Source: Lachnospiraceae bacterium (lineage in GTDB: Bacteria; Bacillota; Clostridia; Lachnospirales; Lachnospiraceae). From it: a DNA stretch of 64,000 bases. Both the position numbers and the translations under genes were made by a program. The notes under the pieces were generated by a model, which had not been told where the DNA came from, did no database searches, and worked only from the letters and a program-made list of their open reading frames with translations. The stretch spans positions 1 to 64,000 of the forward strand of contig JAHAYJ010000079.1 of assembly GCA_018384375.1 (NCBI GenBank), given 5' to 3'. Positions 18,659 to 27,344 of this stretch are shown piece after piece (the first letter of the stretch is position 1; each line of letters opens with the position of its first letter).

Positions 18659-20617
18659 ATGGATAAATCAGCAATTTTGCCGGACGGGAGTAGTTTTACA
18701 TTCTGGGAAGTACCTGTGGAATATGAGAGGGAGATTCATGTAAACAGAAATCATCCCATGGCAGATGATACAAATGAAGGTACTTTGGAAAAGCCGCTTG
18801 CTACCATCAATGCAGCAGCACAGCTTGCGAAAGCGGGGACGCGCGTATGGATTCATGCCGGGGAGTATCGGGAGTGGGTTCGTCCTGCAGCCGGAGGCAC
18901 TGACCCGGCACATATGATAAGCTATGAGGCTTTCGGAGATGGCGAGGTGGTCATCAAAGCTTCTGAGCAGGTGTTTGATTTTAAGTCCAGTACAGGCTGG
19001 CGCATGCAGGCGGATTTCAATGAGGAGATAGACAGGGAGAAAATCCGGATTTGGGAATACTGCCTGGCACCGGAGCTGTTTCAGGGGTACAATCCCTTCT
19101 GTGCAGTCAATATTCTGCACGACAGATTATTCATTGAATATGAGAAAACGGATATGACTACCTATCTGAATCGCAGAGGCATGGTATTCTGTGACGGGAA
19201 ACCTCTGACCCAGGTGGCTCTTTACAATCAGCTTTCGAAATGTGAAGGAAGCTATTGGGTAGAGGCAAACGGGCAGAAGGTGCACTTCAGACTGGAGAAG
19301 GATGCAGACCCGAAGGATCATTGCATTGAGGTCACCTGCAGGGAGCAGTGTTTTGCTCCTGATATTCCGCTCCTTTCTTATATTAAAGTAAAAGGAATTA
19401 CCTGTGCCCATGCGGCGACCGGAGCGCCGGTGCCTCAGAGGGGAGCAATCTCCTGTTACAGAGGACATCACTGGGTGATTGAGAATTGTACGGTGGACTG
19501 GTCCAACGCGGTGGGAATCGATGTGGGCAATGAATGCTGGCATCATGAGCTCATCCCCGGACAGCAGATCGGTTATAGTGTTGTCCGTGGCTGTACCATC
19601 AAAGATGCGGGAGTTTGCGGCATTGCGGGATTGTTTGCTACCCATATGCTGATAGAAGATAATCTGATTGAAGGAACCGGCTGGCAGAAAATGGAGCTTT
19701 CCTGGGAGGCGGGGGCAATCAAGCTGCATAACAGTGTGGACGGTCTGTTCCGCCGTAATGTTTTCCGGAATACCTTCCGTGCCGACCATCTCTGGCTGGA
19801 CTGCGGAAATGAGAACAATCGGATTACCGGAAATCTGTTCCTGGACGGTATTGAGCAGAGAGAAGCCATCTTTATCGAATGCACCAGAGACGGCGTGAAT
19901 TTGATTGACAATAATATCATCTGGAATGTGGAGGGGCGGTTTGATCCGAAAAAAGTTCCCGTAGAGCCGGGTTCCTCAGGTTGGTATAAAATGGAGGAGC
20001 ACGATGTGGTTAACGGCTATGGCATTTACGGGGAAGGAACGGATCATCTGCGCATTGTCAACAATCTCATCGGTAACTGCCGCAGCGCGGGATATTTTGC
20101 AAAACCGGTTGCCTTCCGTATGCATGGCTTGGAGAGGGGCGGTACTTCCCGGGATGCGCACCTTTTGAACAATCTGTTCTATCACTGTGAGGAAGCGGCC
20201 ATGAAGCTTCCGACAAAGGATAATCTTTGTGAAGGAAACTGTTATGTCAAGGAAGAAGGCGGCTATCTGAGAATTCTTTATCCGCAGCCTCCGGTATGCC
20301 TGCATCTGCCTGCCTGGAAGGAATTCTATGGCTTTGACAGGCAGGGACAGGAAGCCTGGTTTGATATTAAGGTGGATACCCAAAAGCTTACAATTCAATT
20401 TTCAGAGTCGGAGAAAAAGCCCTTTGCTTTCCCGGGAGAACTGGAAAAACGCCATTTTGTGTTCCGACCGGAAGAAACAAACAAGACGGAGGCAAGTCCG
20501 CTGGTACAGACAGACTTTTACGGGACAGAGGTGCAGGATGACAAATGCCTGCCGGGACCTTTTGCAGAACTGACCTCGAATCAGGTCTACGCAATAGACC
20601 CCAGAAAAGAAGCATAG
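18659..20617 (+). CDS. right-handed beta-helix protein, GH141-like
   Basis: This 652-residue protein opens with a DUF1565-like segment (EIHVNRNHPMADDTNEGT, then LEKPLATINAAAQLAKAG). It continues with repeated beta-helix coils (HWVIENCTVDWSNAVGIDVG, MLIEDNLIEGTGW, LFRRNVFRNTFRADHLWLD, ITGNLFLDGI, LRIVNNLIGNC). Such proteins in plant cell-wall loci include GH141 fucosidases/xylanases and polysaccharide lyases. Neighbours favour a xylan-acting GH141-like role, but I see no diagnostic catalytic motif that I can verify. ATG 18659 or TTG 18647 could be the start; GAAAGG at about 18640 is imperfectly spaced for both. It heads the unit that runs to 33078. Confidence 0.7.
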   Translation: MDKSAILPDGSSFTFWEVPVEYEREIHVNRNHPMADDTNEGTLEKPLATINAAAQLAKAGTRVWIHAGEYREWVRPAAGGTDPAHMISYEAFGDGEVVIKASEQVFDFKSSTGWRMQADFNEEIDREKIRIWEYCLAPELFQGYNPFCAVNILHDRLFIEYEKTDMTTYLNRRGMVFCDGKPLTQVALYNQLSKCEGSYWVEANGQKVHFRLEKDADPKDHCIEVTCREQCFAPDIPLLSYIKVKGITCAHAATGAPVPQRGAISCYRGHHWVIENCTVDWSNAVGIDVGNECWHHELIPGQQIGYSVVRGCTIKDAGVCGIAGLFATHMLIEDNLIEGTGWQKMELSWEAGAIKLHNSVDGLFRRNVFRNTFRADHLWLDCGNENNRITGNLFLDGIEQREAIFIECTRDGVNLIDNNIIWNVEGRFDPKKVPVEPGSSGWYKMEEHDVVNGYGIYGEGTDHLRIVNNLIGNCRSAGYFAKPVAFRMHGLERGGTSRDAHLLNNLFYHCEEAAMKLPTKDNLCEGNCYVKEEGGYLRILYPQPPVCLHLPAWKEFYGFDRQGQEAWFDIKVDTQKLTIQFSESEKKPFAFPGELEKRHFVFRPEETNKTEASPLVQTDFYGTEVQDDKCLPGPFAELTSNQVYAIDPRKEA

Positions 20618-20703
20618 AAAGCGCGTCTGCAATCAGACATGCAGGTCTTAAGGCGAAGGAACATAATTCTGAAATGAGAGAAGCGAAAAGGGGATTGGGG
20701 CAT

Positions 20704-23316
20704 ATGTTAAGAACGGTAAAGACGGAGAACGGATGGATTAAGGGGATTGAGGCAGCAGACCCGCGGATAACCGCTTTTAAGGGGGTTCCCTTTGCGGCAC
20801 CTCCTGTGGGAGAGAACAGATGGAGAGCACCGCAGCCCTGTGAAGACTGGGAGGGTGTACGCGAGTGTTATCGCTTTGCACCTATTTCCATGCAGGATAC
20901 ACCGGGACTGGGGGATAATGTCTACACAAGAGAGTGGCATGTGGATTCTGAAATTGCCATGGATGAAGACTGCCTGTATCTGAATATCTGGACAGGAGCG
21001 AAGGAGAATACGGAGAAGCAGCCTGTGCTGGTGTGGTTTTTCGGCGGCGGTCTGCAGTGTGGCTATCCGGCCGAGATGGAGTTTGACGGAGAAAGGCTTG
21101 CCCGCCGGGGTATCGTGGTGGTCACGGTGAATTACAGAGTCAATGTATTCGGCTTCCTTGCGCATCCGCAGCTGACAGAGGAACAGCCGGAGGCACCGAC
21201 CAATTTCGGCAGCCTGGATCAGCAGGCGGCATTACGCTGGGTGAAGCGCAATATTACCGCGTTCGGGGGTGACCCTGAGAATGTCACCATTTCAGGGCAG
21301 TCGGCAGGCGGTGGAAGCGTCATGAGTCAGATGACCTGCATGGATAATGACGGTCTGTTCCGACAGGCGGTGGTGATGAGTGCCATGATTCGAAGCCCAT
21401 ATGAGAGGGGCGGTATCGGAACACCGGAAGCCCTGTGGAAGGCAGAGGAGAACGGACAGCATTTTCTGGCATTCCTGGGGTGCTCCACTCTGGAGGAGGC
21501 AAGAAAGCTGGATGCTTTTACCATTCGGGATAAGTATTCCGAGTATGTAAAAATGTTTCCCATGATGATGACAGTGGTGGATCACAAATTCTGTGTTGGG
21601 GATCCGCTGGTGCTGTTTATGGAGGGAAAGCATGTCAATGTGCCTGTGATGGCGGGAAATACCGGGGATGAATTCCCGAATTCCATCGCGGCTTCTTCCG
21701 TGGAGGAGCTGGAGCAAAAGGCAGAGAAAATTTTCGGAGAAGAATCGAAAACCTTCCTGGCGTTCTCTGAGGCTGTAAAGGAAGAACCGGAAGGCCGCTT
21801 TGCAAAAGTGAATGGGATTGAGTGTACCGTAAAGAGTCTGTTTTCCAATAAAAAGAGTGCGGGCGAAAAGAAACCCTGTTATTACTACCGTTTTGAGCCG
21901 GATATTCCGGGGTGGGACAATGTGGGTACCTTTCATTCCGTTGATTTGTGGTTCTTTTTTGAAACCCTGGCAAAGTGCTGGAGACCATTCAAGGGCAGGC
22001 ATTACGACCTGGCCAGACAGATGTGTAATTACTGGGCGAACTTTATCAAGACCGGAGATCCCAACGGTGAGGATGCAGACGGTACGAAAATGCCCCATTG
22101 GTATCCCTATGAGGCGGATAAACCCTGCGAGATGACCTTTACCGCAGAGGGTCCGGTTGTCAGGTGTCAGGAGGAAACACCCTTCAAGGCTTTTCTGATC
22201 GAACAGATAAAAAAGACACTGCCCGAAGCGAAGGTATTTCAGAAAGAGTGGATGAAACCGATTTGGGAAGACCGCGAATGCTGGCGTGAGACCTTTGCTG
22301 TGCTTGCAGATGAAAACGGGTGCAGAGCGCCTTTCCTGTGGACACCGGAAAAGGTGCTTCGTGTGGAAAGCTACGATGGCGAAATGGTCTATGAGCCGGA
22401 GAAAGACTATCGTGTGGAAGGAAATGAACTGGTAATTCCGGAAGGAAGCCGGATACCGGTCACCGGATGGGATACTTTTTTATATCCTGACAGACAGACG
22501 GCAGTGAAGGCGGGCGAGGAGAATGATTTTGCAAGGGATTTCGGTCCGTTGTCCACGACAGACGGAAAGTTCCTGAATCTTTGCGCGATTGGTCACCCGG
22601 AGCTTGTGACCGAAAGACAGGTTGCTGTAACCTATACGACTGCGGAAAAGAAGCTGTCTGCGGTTCCCGAATGCCAGCTGGAGCGTCTGCCGCGTCTTTC
22701 AGCGAAATGGAAAGCGGGAGAGCCGGTCAGTGTTGTGCTGTACGGAGACAGTATTTCCTGTGGGTTTGACTGCAGCGGTATGTACGGACAAAAACCGGGA
22801 CAGCCTACTTGGGCGGAGCTTCTGCTGCATCAGATGGAGGAAAAATGGAAGGTTCCGATACGCTTTCACAATACTTCCGTGGGTGGCGTGGATACGGAGT
22901 GGGCCATTGAGAATGCATTTCTCCGCGCCGGCAGGTTCCATCCTGATTTGGTCATTCTGGGCTTTGGAATGAACGACAGGTGTGGTATGGAGGAATACAG
23001 AGAAAAAACAAAACGCCTGATGGATACAATTAAGAAGGATAGCCCGGAAACGGAATTCCTGCTGATTGCAACGACCCTGCCCAATGAACTGGCAAAGACC
23101 GAGCCTTACTATTTCTGGGCGCATCAGGATGAATACAGTGAAAGCGTGAACGCCCTTGCAGGTACAGGGATTGCGGTTGCGGATGTACAGGCGCTGCAGA
23201 AGGAGATTGGAAAGAGGAAGCGCTACATAGATATGACCGGCAACTGGCTGAATCATCCCAACGATTATCTGGCGAGAATCCAAGCGCAGGTGGTTGCTGC
23301 AACTTTGGGACTATAA
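20704..23316 (+). CDS. two-domain esterase: carboxylesterase B fused to SGNH hydrolase
   Basis: This 870-residue protein joins two unrelated esterase folds. Residues 1-500 or so are a type-B carboxylesterase (PnbA-like) with nucleophile Ser200 in ISGQSAGG, the GGGLQCG oxyanion loop, and a His in FHSVDLWFFFET. Residues from about 670 to 870 are an SGNH/GDSL hydrolase with block I GDSISCG (Ser about 683), the block III GMND motif and a C-terminal NHPND bearing the catalytic His. An open frame extends to 20545, but AAAGGGGATTGGGG before ATG 20704 and the start of homology set the start there. No signal peptide is seen. It probably removes two kinds of ester from imported xylan fragments. Confidence 0.85.
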   Translation: MLRTVKTENGWIKGIEAADPRITAFKGVPFAAPPVGENRWRAPQPCEDWEGVRECYRFAPISMQDTPGLGDNVYTREWHVDSEIAMDEDCLYLNIWTGAKENTEKQPVLVWFFGGGLQCGYPAEMEFDGERLARRGIVVVTVNYRVNVFGFLAHPQLTEEQPEAPTNFGSLDQQAALRWVKRNITAFGGDPENVTISGQSAGGGSVMSQMTCMDNDGLFRQAVVMSAMIRSPYERGGIGTPEALWKAEENGQHFLAFLGCSTLEEARKLDAFTIRDKYSEYVKMFPMMMTVVDHKFCVGDPLVLFMEGKHVNVPVMAGNTGDEFPNSIAASSVEELEQKAEKIFGEESKTFLAFSEAVKEEPEGRFAKVNGIECTVKSLFSNKKSAGEKKPCYYYRFEPDIPGWDNVGTFHSVDLWFFFETLAKCWRPFKGRHYDLARQMCNYWANFIKTGDPNGEDADGTKMPHWYPYEADKPCEMTFTAEGPVVRCQEETPFKAFLIEQIKKTLPEAKVFQKEWMKPIWEDRECWRETFAVLADENGCRAPFLWTPEKVLRVESYDGEMVYEPEKDYRVEGNELVIPEGSRIPVTGWDTFLYPDRQTAVKAGEENDFARDFGPLSTTDGKFLNLCAIGHPELVTERQVAVTYTTAEKKLSAVPECQLERLPRLSAKWKAGEPVSVVLYGDSISCGFDCSGMYGQKPGQPTWAELLLHQMEEKWKVPIRFHNTSVGGVDTEWAIENAFLRAGRFHPDLVILGFGMNDRCGMEEYREKTKRLMDTIKKDSPETEFLLIATTLPNELAKTEPYYFWAHQDEYSESVNALAGTGIAVADVQALQKEIGKRKRYIDMTGNWLNHPNDYLARIQAQVVAATLGL

Positions 23317-23344
23317 GAGAAGGAAATGAGAAGGGGGACTATTG

Positions 23345-25831
23345 ATGAGTAAGCTGCAAATAAAAACAAGAGAGAAGCGATTTGAGACGGCGAAGGATCT
23401 TTACGGTATTTTTTTCGAGGATATCAACCGGGCGGGAGACGGAGGCCTCTATCCCGAAATGATCAGAAACAGAAGCTTTGAGGATTCCATTCTCCCGGAA
23501 GGGTATACACTGCAGGAGGATGGCATTCATGTAAAGACAGATTCCGGCTGGCTGGATGAATTCTGCCATGGGGAGGGCTTAACCCGGTGGATCAGGGACA
23601 ATCATATCGAAGAAACACCGATTCCGGCCTGGTATACAGAGAATGCTGTCATGGAGCTGGAGAGGAAAGATACCCTGAACGAGAACAGAAGTGCAGCCCT
23701 GAGAGTGCGGTTTGAAGCAGGCGGCTTCCTGTACAATACGGGATTTTGCGGAATTGCCGTAGAGCGGGGAGCAAAGTATCCCCTTTATCTGTTTGCAAAA
23801 GCGGAGGAACCCTTGGAACTGGAGGTTTCGATTGAAAATGAGGAGCATTGCTTTGCCCGGAACAATCTGATGATTTCCCGGGGCGGGTATACCCGGTATG
23901 ATGTTACATTGGAAGCGAACGGTGACTGTGCGGATGCCAGACTTATGCTTCGGTGCAAAGAGGGCGGTGAGGTGCTGCTTGGATTCCTTTCCCTGATGCC
24001 CCAAAAAACCTACAACGGGCACGGACTTCGTCAGGACCTGGTGGAAAAACTGCGGGATCTGCATCCGAGATTCATGCGCTTCCCCGGTGGTTGTATTGTA
24101 GAGGGAACCACGCCCTCCACAGTGATGAAATTCCGCAATACGGTGGGACCGGTCTGGGAGCGTCCCGGACATCTTCTGGTGTGGCATTACCGGAGCTATA
24201 TGGGTCTTGGTTTTCACGAGTATCTGCAGCTGTGTGAGGATCTGGATATGGAGCCCATGTATGTGTGCAACTGCGGAATGACCTGTCAGGGAAGAAACTG
24301 TGTCCTGCTGGAGGGGGAAGCGCTGGAGGAAATGCTGCAGGATACACTGGATGCCATTGAGTATGCCATCGGACCGAAGGAGAGCAGATGGGGAAAGCTA
24401 CGTGCTTCTATGGGGCACCCGGAACCCTTTAAGCTGACCTACCTGGAAATCGGAAATGAAAACTGGGGACCGGATTATGAGGAGCGCTATCGGAAGTTTT
24501 ATGCGGAAATCAAAACGCGCTACCCGCAGATCAAAACCATTGCCAATGCCCATGTGGAGGAGAACGGCTGCCCGGCGGAGTGTGTGGATGAGCACTTCTA
24601 TAATACAACGGAGTTTTTCGCGGAAAACATGCATTACTACGACAATTACGACCGAAAGGGTCCGAGGATTTTCGTGGGTGAACAGGCAGTAAATGAAGGC
24701 GTTTACATGGGAAAACTGTATGCGGCTCTCGGTGAGGCAGCCTTTTTGATTGGTATCGAGAGAAATCAGGATGTTGTTGCACTGTCTGCATATGCACCTT
24801 TGTTTGAAAATGTAAATTATGCCGCCTGGTTCCCGAATCTGATTCGTTTCAACAATCATCAGAGTCTCGGAATCCCTACTTATTATGTCTGGAAAATGTT
24901 TGGACAAAACAGGGGAGAAAGTGTGGTACACTCAGAGGAGGAGACCGGGTTAATTTACAGACCCCGTGAAGGCATGGCATCTCTGAAATCTCAAAAAAGG
25001 CTTCGGTATCGCAATGCTCTATGGAACGGGGAAGGCACCGAAGTGACGCGTGAGCTGATGGGACATGTGGCGGAGACGGAAGACGGATTTGTCGTGGAAT
25101 TGCCGGATGAAGAGCAAAAGGAAGAGTTCCGTAAGATTTTGAACTGGGCAGATGAAAGCAAAAGTCTTGTGGTGTTTGGTGAAGAGGATCAGACTTGCGG
25201 AAAATTTGAAGTGGACATTTTTGTGGAGGAGGATGCTTCCTTTGAACTGGGAGTGTTCAGTGCCAGAGTGGTACGCTCTTATTACGACCAGCTGTTGGTG
25301 ATGACAGCAGGAGTCGAGAAGGACTGGTATGCGGCGCTGGTTCGACCATTTCTTTGGAAGATTCAGGGAAACCATTGTTCTTTTGAGGAATTTGGTTTCC
25401 TGCAGGACAAAAAGCTGACAGAGGACTTTTCCATATCCATTAGTCCCGGAGTCTATCACAGGTTCGGCTATGAGACGGACCAAAAACAGATTCGACTGTT
25501 CCTGGACGGGGAGCTGCAAAAGGAGATTGCAGTACCTTCCAGTCCCTCCTTTGCATCGGTCACCTGTGATACCGAAGACGAGGTAATCATCAAAGCAGTA
25601 AACCTCTCGTCCGAGACGGATACAGTGCAAATCAGCCTGGACTGCGAGGTGGAGAGCGAATACACGGTGACGCTGCTTACGGGAGACAAGGATGCGGCTA
25701 ACAGCTTTGAAGAACCCGAAAAAGTGCATGACGTTACCTTAAAGAAGCAGGGAGCTTCGATGGAATTCTGTTATGAAGCACCACGGTATTCTGTCAGTGT
25801 ACTGCGGCTGAAGAAGAGGAAGTCAGTGTAA
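23345..25831 (+). CDS. GH51 alpha-L-arabinofuranosidase
   Basis: This 828-residue retaining enzyme of family 51 removes alpha-L-arabinofuranosyl side chains. The N-terminus has the family signature LYGIFFEDINRAGDGGLYPEM (21 residues, shortened in use to FFEDIN). A carbohydrate-binding-like insert follows, then the barrel with acid/base Glu about 372 in EIGNENWGP and nucleophile Glu about 446 in FVGEQAV, then a C-terminal beta-sandwich. The long form (about 800) with the inserted domain is common in Lachnospiraceae. No signal peptide. ATG 23345 follows AGAAGGGGG. It continues the 18659-33078 unit, 28 bp after the esterase fusion. Confidence 0.92.
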   Translation: MSKLQIKTREKRFETAKDLYGIFFEDINRAGDGGLYPEMIRNRSFEDSILPEGYTLQEDGIHVKTDSGWLDEFCHGEGLTRWIRDNHIEETPIPAWYTENAVMELERKDTLNENRSAALRVRFEAGGFLYNTGFCGIAVERGAKYPLYLFAKAEEPLELEVSIENEEHCFARNNLMISRGGYTRYDVTLEANGDCADARLMLRCKEGGEVLLGFLSLMPQKTYNGHGLRQDLVEKLRDLHPRFMRFPGGCIVEGTTPSTVMKFRNTVGPVWERPGHLLVWHYRSYMGLGFHEYLQLCEDLDMEPMYVCNCGMTCQGRNCVLLEGEALEEMLQDTLDAIEYAIGPKESRWGKLRASMGHPEPFKLTYLEIGNENWGPDYEERYRKFYAEIKTRYPQIKTIANAHVEENGCPAECVDEHFYNTTEFFAENMHYYDNYDRKGPRIFVGEQAVNEGVYMGKLYAALGEAAFLIGIERNQDVVALSAYAPLFENVNYAAWFPNLIRFNNHQSLGIPTYYVWKMFGQNRGESVVHSEEETGLIYRPREGMASLKSQKRLRYRNALWNGEGTEVTRELMGHVAETEDGFVVELPDEEQKEEFRKILNWADESKSLVVFGEEDQTCGKFEVDIFVEEDASFELGVFSARVVRSYYDQLLVMTAGVEKDWYAALVRPFLWKIQGNHCSFEEFGFLQDKKLTEDFSISISPGVYHRFGYETDQKQIRLFLDGELQKEIAVPSSPSFASVTCDTEDEVIIKAVNLSSETDTVQISLDCEVESEYTVTLLTGDKDAANSFEEPEKVHDVTLKKQGASMEFCYEAPRYSVSVLRLKKRKSV

Positions 25832-25931
25832 TTAAAAGCAAATGAGGATAAATCCGGAGTGCGAAGAAGCCGGATAGAAACTGAACGGAAACAGAAAATG
25901 CTGAAATGGAAGCAAAAACGGAGAAAAAAGG

Positions 25932-27344
25932 TTGAGTTTACTGGTAAAAGATAAGGATTTTTACAAAAATACGGCGGCAATTGCCATCCCGATTTCCCTG
26001 CAGACCATGATTACCATCGGGGTCAATATGATGGACACCATCATGGTTGGAAAGCTTGGAGAGACAGCGTTGTCAGCCACGGCGCTTGCCAATCAGTTTG
26101 TGACCATTTATCAGATATGCTGTATGGGTGTCGGCATGGGGGCGAGCGTTCTGACGGCGCGTTTCTGGGGAATGCAGGATATTTCTTCCCTGAAGAAGAC
26201 AATTACTCTGATGTTACGCCTTTGTATGGGACTGGCGGTGTTGTTTATGCTTCCCACTATCCTGACGCCGAATTTTCTGATGCGGATGTATACGGCAGAT
26301 GAGGCGGTTATCGTGCAGGGATGTCTGTATTTTAAGTGGATGATTTTCTGCTATCTTCTACAGGGAATGGCATTGACCTGTACGATTGTGCTTCGGAGTG
26401 TGGGGCAGGTTAAGCTACCGCTGATTACGTCAATCGGTGCCTTCTTTGTGAACATTTTCTTTAACTATACATTTATTTTCGGTAAATTCGGGGCACCCAG
26501 GATGGAGGTTCAGGGTGCCGGTATAGGCACTTTGATTGCCCGTCTTTTTGAATTTGCGCTGATTTGCGGTTACTTTCTGTTTGCGGACAGAAAAATCGGG
26601 TATCGGTTCAGGGATTTGTTTTTGAAATGCAGGTCTCTGCTTCGGGATTATATTTCCATCAGTATACCGGTCTTTATCTCGGATTCACTGCTGGCGCTGG
26701 GAAATTCTGCGGTGGCAATGGTTATGGGACGAATCGGTACGAGCTTTGTGTCTGCCAATTCCATCACGGTGGTGACACAGCAGCTGAGTACGGTGGTCAT
26801 TCAGGGAATCTGTCATGCCGGATGTATTCTGACCGGTCATACCCTCGGAAGAGGGGAGCGGGAGAAGGCACAGCAGCAGGCATGGACCTTTCTTGTACTT
26901 GGGGGTGTCATCGGACTTCTGGGTGGGGGCATCATCAAGCTGGTAAGCGATCCGGTCATCGGATTGTACAATATTACGGAGGAAACACAAAAAATAGCAG
27001 GTCAGTTGATGAATGCAATCGCCTTTATCGTCGTCTTTCAGTCCATGAACAGCATCCTCACAAAGGGAGTGCTGCGGGGCGGCGGAGATACAAAGTTTTT
27101 GATGGTGGCAGATATTTTGTTTTTATGGGTGGCTTCTCTGCCACTGGGCGCATTGGCAGGGCTTGTCTGGCACACGAATGCATTTTGGATATATGTGTTG
27201 CTGAAAATTGACCAAATCTTAAAATCAGTTTGGTGTATTTTCCGTTTGAGAAGCGGGAAATGGATAAAAAACATATCATCAGGGGAGGTAAAAGATGCAA
27301 AGCAGGCTGAATCAGGCAGTGACGCTGTATCCGCTGTTTTTTGA
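25932..27344 (+). CDS. MATE family efflux transporter
   Basis: This 470-residue membrane protein has about twelve TM helices in two halves. Family motifs are TIGVNMMDTIMVGKLGE near the start and FVSANSITVV in the second half. MATE proteins export cations, drugs or metabolites using Na+ or H+ gradients; a sugar-related substrate is not established. The frame begins at TTG 25932 after AAAAAAGG, with no ATG that would keep the first helix. Its last 50 bp overlap the start of the tandem esterase gene. Its position inside a glycan operon suggests export of a by-product such as released hydroxycinnamic acids, which is inference only. Confidence 0.88.
   Translation: MSLLVKDKDFYKNTAAIAIPISLQTMITIGVNMMDTIMVGKLGETALSATALANQFVTIYQICCMGVGMGASVLTARFWGMQDISSLKKTITLMLRLCMGLAVLFMLPTILTPNFLMRMYTADEAVIVQGCLYFKWMIFCYLLQGMALTCTIVLRSVGQVKLPLITSIGAFFVNIFFNYTFIFGKFGAPRMEVQGAGIGTLIARLFEFALICGYFLFADRKIGYRFRDLFLKCRSLLRDYISISIPVFISDSLLALGNSAVAMVMGRIGTSFVSANSITVVTQQLSTVVIQGICHAGCILTGHTLGRGEREKAQQQAWTFLVLGGVIGLLGGGIIKLVSDPVIGLYNITEETQKIAGQLMNAIAFIVVFQSMNSILTKGVLRGGGDTKFLMVADILFLWVASLPLGALAGLVWHTNAFWIYVLLKIDQILKSVWCIFRLRSGKWIKNISSGEVKDAKQAESGSDAVSAVF

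Noticed and set aside
25450-25700. small minus-strand frame opposite the GH51 gene end
   Set aside because: It is wholly inside GH51 coding sequence with no ribosome site.
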